From the NCBI GenBank assembly GCA_026545225.1, contig CM048853.1, forward strand, positions 16,680,755 to 16,744,754: 64,000 bases of DNA. The letters are read 5' to 3'. Position 1 is the first letter of the stretch; the number at the start of each line of letters is the position of its first letter. Shown piece by piece: positions 60,401 through 64,000 of this stretch. The DNA is from Cornus controversa (lineage: Eukaryota; Streptophyta; Magnoliopsida; Cornales; Cornaceae). Position numbers and translations under genes: made by a program. A model generated the notes under the pieces. The model worked only from the letters and a program-made list of their open reading frames with translations. It did not search any database and was not told where the DNA came from.

Positions 60401-60568
60401 GAAGTTTTGGACAAAGGGGGCAAGGGTTCTCTCAAAACTCTCCACTTAGGAAAATTCATGACAGTAGTGACATCGAGCATTGAGTTGACTTCACATATGG
60501 ATTGCTCAATGTCAAAATCGTCACAGTTGAAGTGATTTAGGCATGCCTCTAAAGGATCCTTAGAAAGA
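57493..60568 (-). pseudogene. family B pol: RT, RNase H, integrase and tail, two stops
   Basis: One reading frame throughout. The linker (SKDPLEACLNHF...) leads to RT with FLDGYSGYNQ, a TAA (about 59770-59772, CAA in A1), then [12 protein letters not shown] and FMDDFSIFG. RNase H follows with [23 protein letters not shown] and YSDHAAL. Integrase has the zinc region (HTLACGGHF ... CRSCERCQR) and the DDE core. The first catalytic Asp is changed to Asn (WGINFMGPF); the second (ALISDRG) and the Glu ([10 protein letters not shown]) are present. A TGA near 57755-57757 precedes the tail ([11 protein letters not shown], then [14 protein letters not shown]). Protease and gag lie beyond the family A insertion, outside the window. 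Confidence 0.9.
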
Positions 60569-61872
60569 TGATAGGCGTTGAATGTTACGCATTCTAGCCT
60601 CTTAACTTATGTATTTTATTCTCTTAGTGATAGATTATTTTGTGATTTTACTTTGTTTTAGTGTTTTCTGTATTTTCAGGGCCTTAATGATTATTTCAGT
60701 TAATACCAAACTTTTGGGCATTTAAAGAAGACATCCAAGATGGTGAGATGAAGCCTACATCAAGGAGATTCACTCAACCATTTAATTTAACTCAAATCAG
60801 CCCAAGGAAGAGGTCCAAGAGAATTATAGCTGCTTAAGAAGGTTTCGGGCCTGAAGCCCACATCTGCGCATAATGCAGTCTTAATCCCATTTTGGAAAAC
60901 GGACCAGAAGTCTTATTTTCGAGCCTCAAATCGACATTATTTTTGCAAAGCGTTGAACGAAATTTGATTCTGCACACTTTTGTATTTCACAAAAATTCCG
61001 TAAATCGGACTTCTAGTGGGTCAAAAGTTGGGCCGAAGTCAGCAGGAAAAACCCACCTGATTAGTGCTGCGGGAAACCCTAATTTATTCCTACCATGAGC
61101 GGTTAGTTCATCCACTAGGGTTTTGATGTAGCCCTAACAAAGTATCAATGGTTTGATTGTTTTAATTATTGGGGACCTTTATATACATGCATAGATTGTG
61201 TAATTCAAAGGATTTTTATTATAGAATTGAGCAATAAAAGTCTTGTAAATTCAGTTTCAATGATTTCTTATCTTGTCTTAGACATTTAGTTGTTGTTATT
61301 GAACTCAATCTCTCTTATTTTCTGTGATCATGAGTGAGATTATTACACAATGGTAATCACTGAATATATTGTTAAGAGCTTTGATGGATTATGCCTAGAG
61401 AAGATGAACCATACTGCACCCTAGATTAGAGTAGTTAGGCAGATGGCCCATGCCAATCGAAGATAGTCCATGGCTTAGCCTTAATCATATGTTATCTTCT
61501 TGACGGATGAAGGTGAGTTTGTAGCCACCGACACCACTTATGCATGATGTAATTCCCTTATAGTTGATTCAATTGACCATTGATTGTGGAGTTAGTGGTG
61601 AAGTCAAACACTCTAGGTTTCTCTCATATTATCTTCATTATCTGTTTACCTTTGATTTATTTTATTATACTTTTTCATTAATTTAGTTTAAAAAATCAGA
61701 ATTCTTTTCTTCTAAATTTAATTAGAATTAATTCAGTATTCCAACTCATCAGACCATAATCCCTGAGGTACGATACCCCTTTCGATAGCCCTATTCTGCA
61801 AGGAATTCGTTCTATTGCGAATTGTGGAAAATTTTAATTGATATACTTTTTGAGTCACACTCACACACGAAT
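60569..61872 (+). repeat. 5' LTR of A6
   Basis: 1304 bp, about 200 bp shorter than the A0 LTR because of a deletion at about 61092 (after AATTTATTCCTA). TATA-like box TTTATATA at 61179-61186, poly(A) signal AATAAA at 61234-61239, and the hairpin CTAGGGTTTTGATGTAGCCCTA at about 61117-61138. Confidence 0.92.
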
Positions 61873-61877
61873 CAATT

Positions 61878-61895
61878 TTTGGCGCCGTTGCCGGG
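61878..61895 (+). other. primer-binding site of A6 (tRNA-Asp type)
   Basis: TGGCGCCGTTGCCGGGGA, a perfect copy, a few bases after the LTR end. Confidence 0.92.
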
Positions 61896-62024
61896 GATTA
61901 TCTATTTGATTGATTGGATTTTACAGAATTAGTTTTAATTGGACTTTTAGTTTAGGAAGTTTTTTTTTTATATTTTATTTTTAATTTTGTTTTTGTTTTC
62001 TTTTCAGGTGCTTTTGGTTAATAT
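61896..62024 (+). promoter_or_regulatory. A6 5' leader with splice-acceptor-like motif
   Basis: T-rich leader ending TTTTCTTTTCAGGTGC (about 61998-62013) shortly before the gag ATG at 62025. Confidence 0.4.
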
Positions 62025-63833
62025 ATGCAAGGTCGTTGTTCTGTAGCTGATCCTTTGATACCTCTTGATCCTGAGCCTGAACGTACTCTTAGACAACAGA
62101 GGAACACCCTGTTGATACCATTGTGCAAGAGGAAGAAATAATTGAAGACATGGCAGAAGAGAGGAATAACAACCTTGTTCCTAATGCTGATGGAGAAAGA
62201 GCTAGATTGCTGAGGGACTACTATGTTCCTGAGACATATACCTCGCCAGCAGGTTTTCAACTGCCCAATGTCACAGCACAGAATTATGAGATCAAGTCCA
62301 GCATTATTCAGATGCTACCATCTTATTTTGGACTGACTCAAGAAGACCCTTACAAGCATCTGGATGACTTCATTGAAGTGTGCTCAACTACAAAAATTCA
62401 CAACTTCTCTGAAGATGCTTTCAGAATGAGACTTTTTCCATTCTCTCTGAAAGACAAAGCAAAGTATTGGTTCAACTCTCTACCGGCTGGTTCTATCACG
62501 ACTTGGAGTCAGATGCAACATGAGTTTCTCAAGAAATATTTTCCGATAGGGAAGACCAATCAGTTCAGACGTGCTATCACTGGTTTCTCCCAACATGAGG
62601 GGGAACAATTTTGTGAGACATGGGAAAGATTCAAGGACCTTCTTAGGAAGTGTCCCCATCATCAAGTTCCTAAGTGGCAACTAGTGCAGAGTTTTCATGA
62701 AGGGATCACAGAAGCCAACAGACAGATGGTTGATGCGTCGTGTGGAGGTACTTTTATGTTGAAGAGTGAAGAAGTGGCATGGACTTTATTTGACAATCTT
62801 AGTGACAACTCTCTACAACATGTGTCCTCTACTCGTTCTAGCAGACCTGCCACTGTAAGGAAGACTGATGGGATTTTTGAGGTTGGTGCTTCAGAAGCTA
62901 TGCCAACCGACATTGATTTAATTGCACAGAAGGTAGCAGTAATTATGGCTGCCAATCAAACTCCTTCTGCTTCAAATTCTACATTGCTAGGCCCTTGTGA
63001 ATTTTGCTCTAGTCCTATGCATAATGTGAGCAATTGTCCTTCAGTGGGACAATTTTCTGATATTCAACATGAGCAAGTCCAAGCTACTTTCACTGAACCA
63101 ATGAATCCTCCACGAGGTAATACTTACAATCCCACATGGAGGAATCATCCTGGTTTTTCTTACAGTAATCAAGGGGCAGCAATGCAACCATCATATCAAC
63201 CTAGGACTTTTGTGCCTCAACAACAATATCAAACACAAAGTCCTATGGCCCAAAGAATTTTTGCTATTGAAGACAAGCTGACTCTTACCTTGTCTAAATT
63301 TGACAAGCTTGATTCTCTTATAGAGACAGTGCAAGCTACTGCAGCAATAGTACAATCTACAGTTCAGCTAGTGCACTCGCATTCTCAATCCATTGCCAAA
63401 CTGGAATCTCAGTTTGGACAGCTTACTAATTCATTATGTAGAAGAGAAGAAGGGAAGCTCCCTAATCAACCAATTGCTAATCCAAGAGGGATGCAAGCTT
63501 CCACAAGCAACCCGCACCATGAGCAAGTTCAAGCTATTACCACTTTGAGGAGTGGGAAAATAATTGATAATAAGGTGGGTGAGAAGAAAGAAGAAGAAAA
63601 AGTGACCACAAGTCCAAATGCTTAAATTCCTTATGAGCCCAAGGCTCCTTTCCCACAACGATTCCTTGAACCATCTAGATTGGGAAAGCAAGGGGACAAG
63701 CTGCATGACATGATGGAGGTGTTTCAACAAGTGAAGATTAATTTGCCACTCCTTGATGCCATCAAGCAAATTCCTCCTTATGCTAAATTCTTGAAGGACT
63801 TGTGCACTCAGAAAAGGCATTCTTGATAGGCGT
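62025..63833 (+). pseudogene. A6 gag, one frameshift, one stop, 3' end joined to LTR
   Basis: It starts MQGRCSVADPLIPLDPEP at 62025. A one-base deletion near 62107 (ACACCC where A1 has ACATCCC in sense) breaks it. The frame then runs open from about 62123 to a TAA at 63623-63625, and the same reading goes on to LCTQKR, where the LTR begins. Core motifs are intact (KDKAKYWFNSLPAGS, ETWERFKDLLRKCPHH, CEFCSSPMHNVSNC). It shares private changes with A0: QFCETW instead of QFYETW, EEVAWTLF instead of EEEAWTLF, the deletion and the TAA. Confidence 0.9.
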
Positions 63834-64000
63834 TGAATGTTACGCATTCTAGCCTCTTAACTTATGTATTTTATTCTCTTAGTGATAGATTATTTTGTGA
63901 TTTTACTTTGTTTTAGTGTTTTCTGTATTTTCAGGGCCTTAATGATTATTTCAGTTAAAACCGTGCTTTTGGGTTTTTAAAGAAGACATCCAAGATGGTG
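63834..64000 (+). repeat. start of the second LTR (or half LTR) of A6
   Basis: TGATAGGCGTTGAATG follows gag without a polypurine tract. Only 167 bases are in the window. Confidence 0.85.

Larger units (their letters stand above)
50525..60568 (-). mobile_element. Athila-type family B: two partial elements sharing one LTR
   Basis: Left of the LTR (51846-53264) lie PBS and gag, cut at 50525. Right of it lie polypurine tract, 3' UTR, ORF3, palindrome region and pol up to the protease-RT linker, where a family A element begins at 60569. The one LTR therefore serves as 5' LTR for the left part and 3' LTR for the right part, a structure left by recombination between two elements. Confidence 0.8.
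60569..64000 (+). mobile_element. A6: A0-type family A element on + strand, cut by the window end
   Basis: 5' LTR, tRNA-Asp PBS, gag, then the start of another LTR at 63834, as in A0. By analogy with A0 the sequence beyond 64000 may continue with half an LTR, pol tail, ORF3 and 3' UTR; alternatively the LTR at 63834 is complete. The five bases on the left are AAAGA, inside family B pol. Confidence 0.8.

Overview
This window is a block of plant repetitive DNA, most probably from a eudicot; I cannot name the species. I found no host gene, rRNA or complete tRNA. It consists almost entirely of Ty3/gypsy LTR retrotransposons stacked inside one another. The main elements are Athila-type (Tat/Athila branch): one gag-protease-RT-RNase H-integrase reading frame, a primer-binding site (PBS) matching the 3' end of tRNA-Asp (TGGCGCCGTTGCCGGGGA in the element sense), 1.3-1.5 kb LTRs with TG...CA ends, and a third ORF between pol and the 3' LTR. 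Remnants of chromovirus-like elements with a tRNA-iMet-type PBS form the older substrate.

Layout. 1-1566: gag-protease of Athila family B (+). 1567-9388: rearranged family A element A0 (-), made of 3' LTR, 3' UTR, ORF3, pol tail, half an LTR and gag. 9389-20563: A1 (-), nearly full length with two LTRs, an intact ORF3 and protease-RT-RNase H, but no integrase. 20564-21038 and 35954-36338: the two halves of a chromovirus gag (D), split by element A2 (21039-35953, -). A2 is itself split by A3 (24550-32132, -, perfect 5-bp target duplication GTTGG). 36339-38239: leader and LTR of D. 38240-39330: LTR fragment of a third Athila-like family (C). 39331-45767: A5 (-), with integrase but without RT or RNase H. 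45768-48325: decayed chromovirus pol and LTR (E). 48326-50524: GC-rich short repeats, a possible SINE, and a D-like LTR. 50525-60568: family B (-), in which one LTR has internal sequence on both sides. 60569-64000: an A0-type element on the + strand, cut by the window end.

How the parts relate. No family A copy here is a complete autonomous element. A1 supplies ORF3, protease, RT and RNase H. A5 supplies integrase. A2 and A3 are a gag-only lineage sharing the same loss of pol and ORF3. A0 and the right-end copy share another chimeric structure. This looks like a community of defective elements that must have used partner proteins in trans. Most premature stops can be explained by C-to-T (or opposite-strand G-to-A) change, as expected of methylated, silenced repeats.

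Beyond the coding parts I see three kinds of conserved non-coding structure: (1) arrays of palindromic CGAT/ATCG motifs, different in sequence but alike in design, between pol and ORF3 in families A and B and in the LTRs of B and two chromoviruses; (2) a 3' UTR block shared by families A and B, with hairpins whose stems differ but pair in both; (3) a repeated copy of the polypurine tract beside a conserved ACATTG-loop-CAATGT hairpin. The two window ends also mirror each other: a family A element sits at the same place in family B, in opposite orientation on the chromosome.
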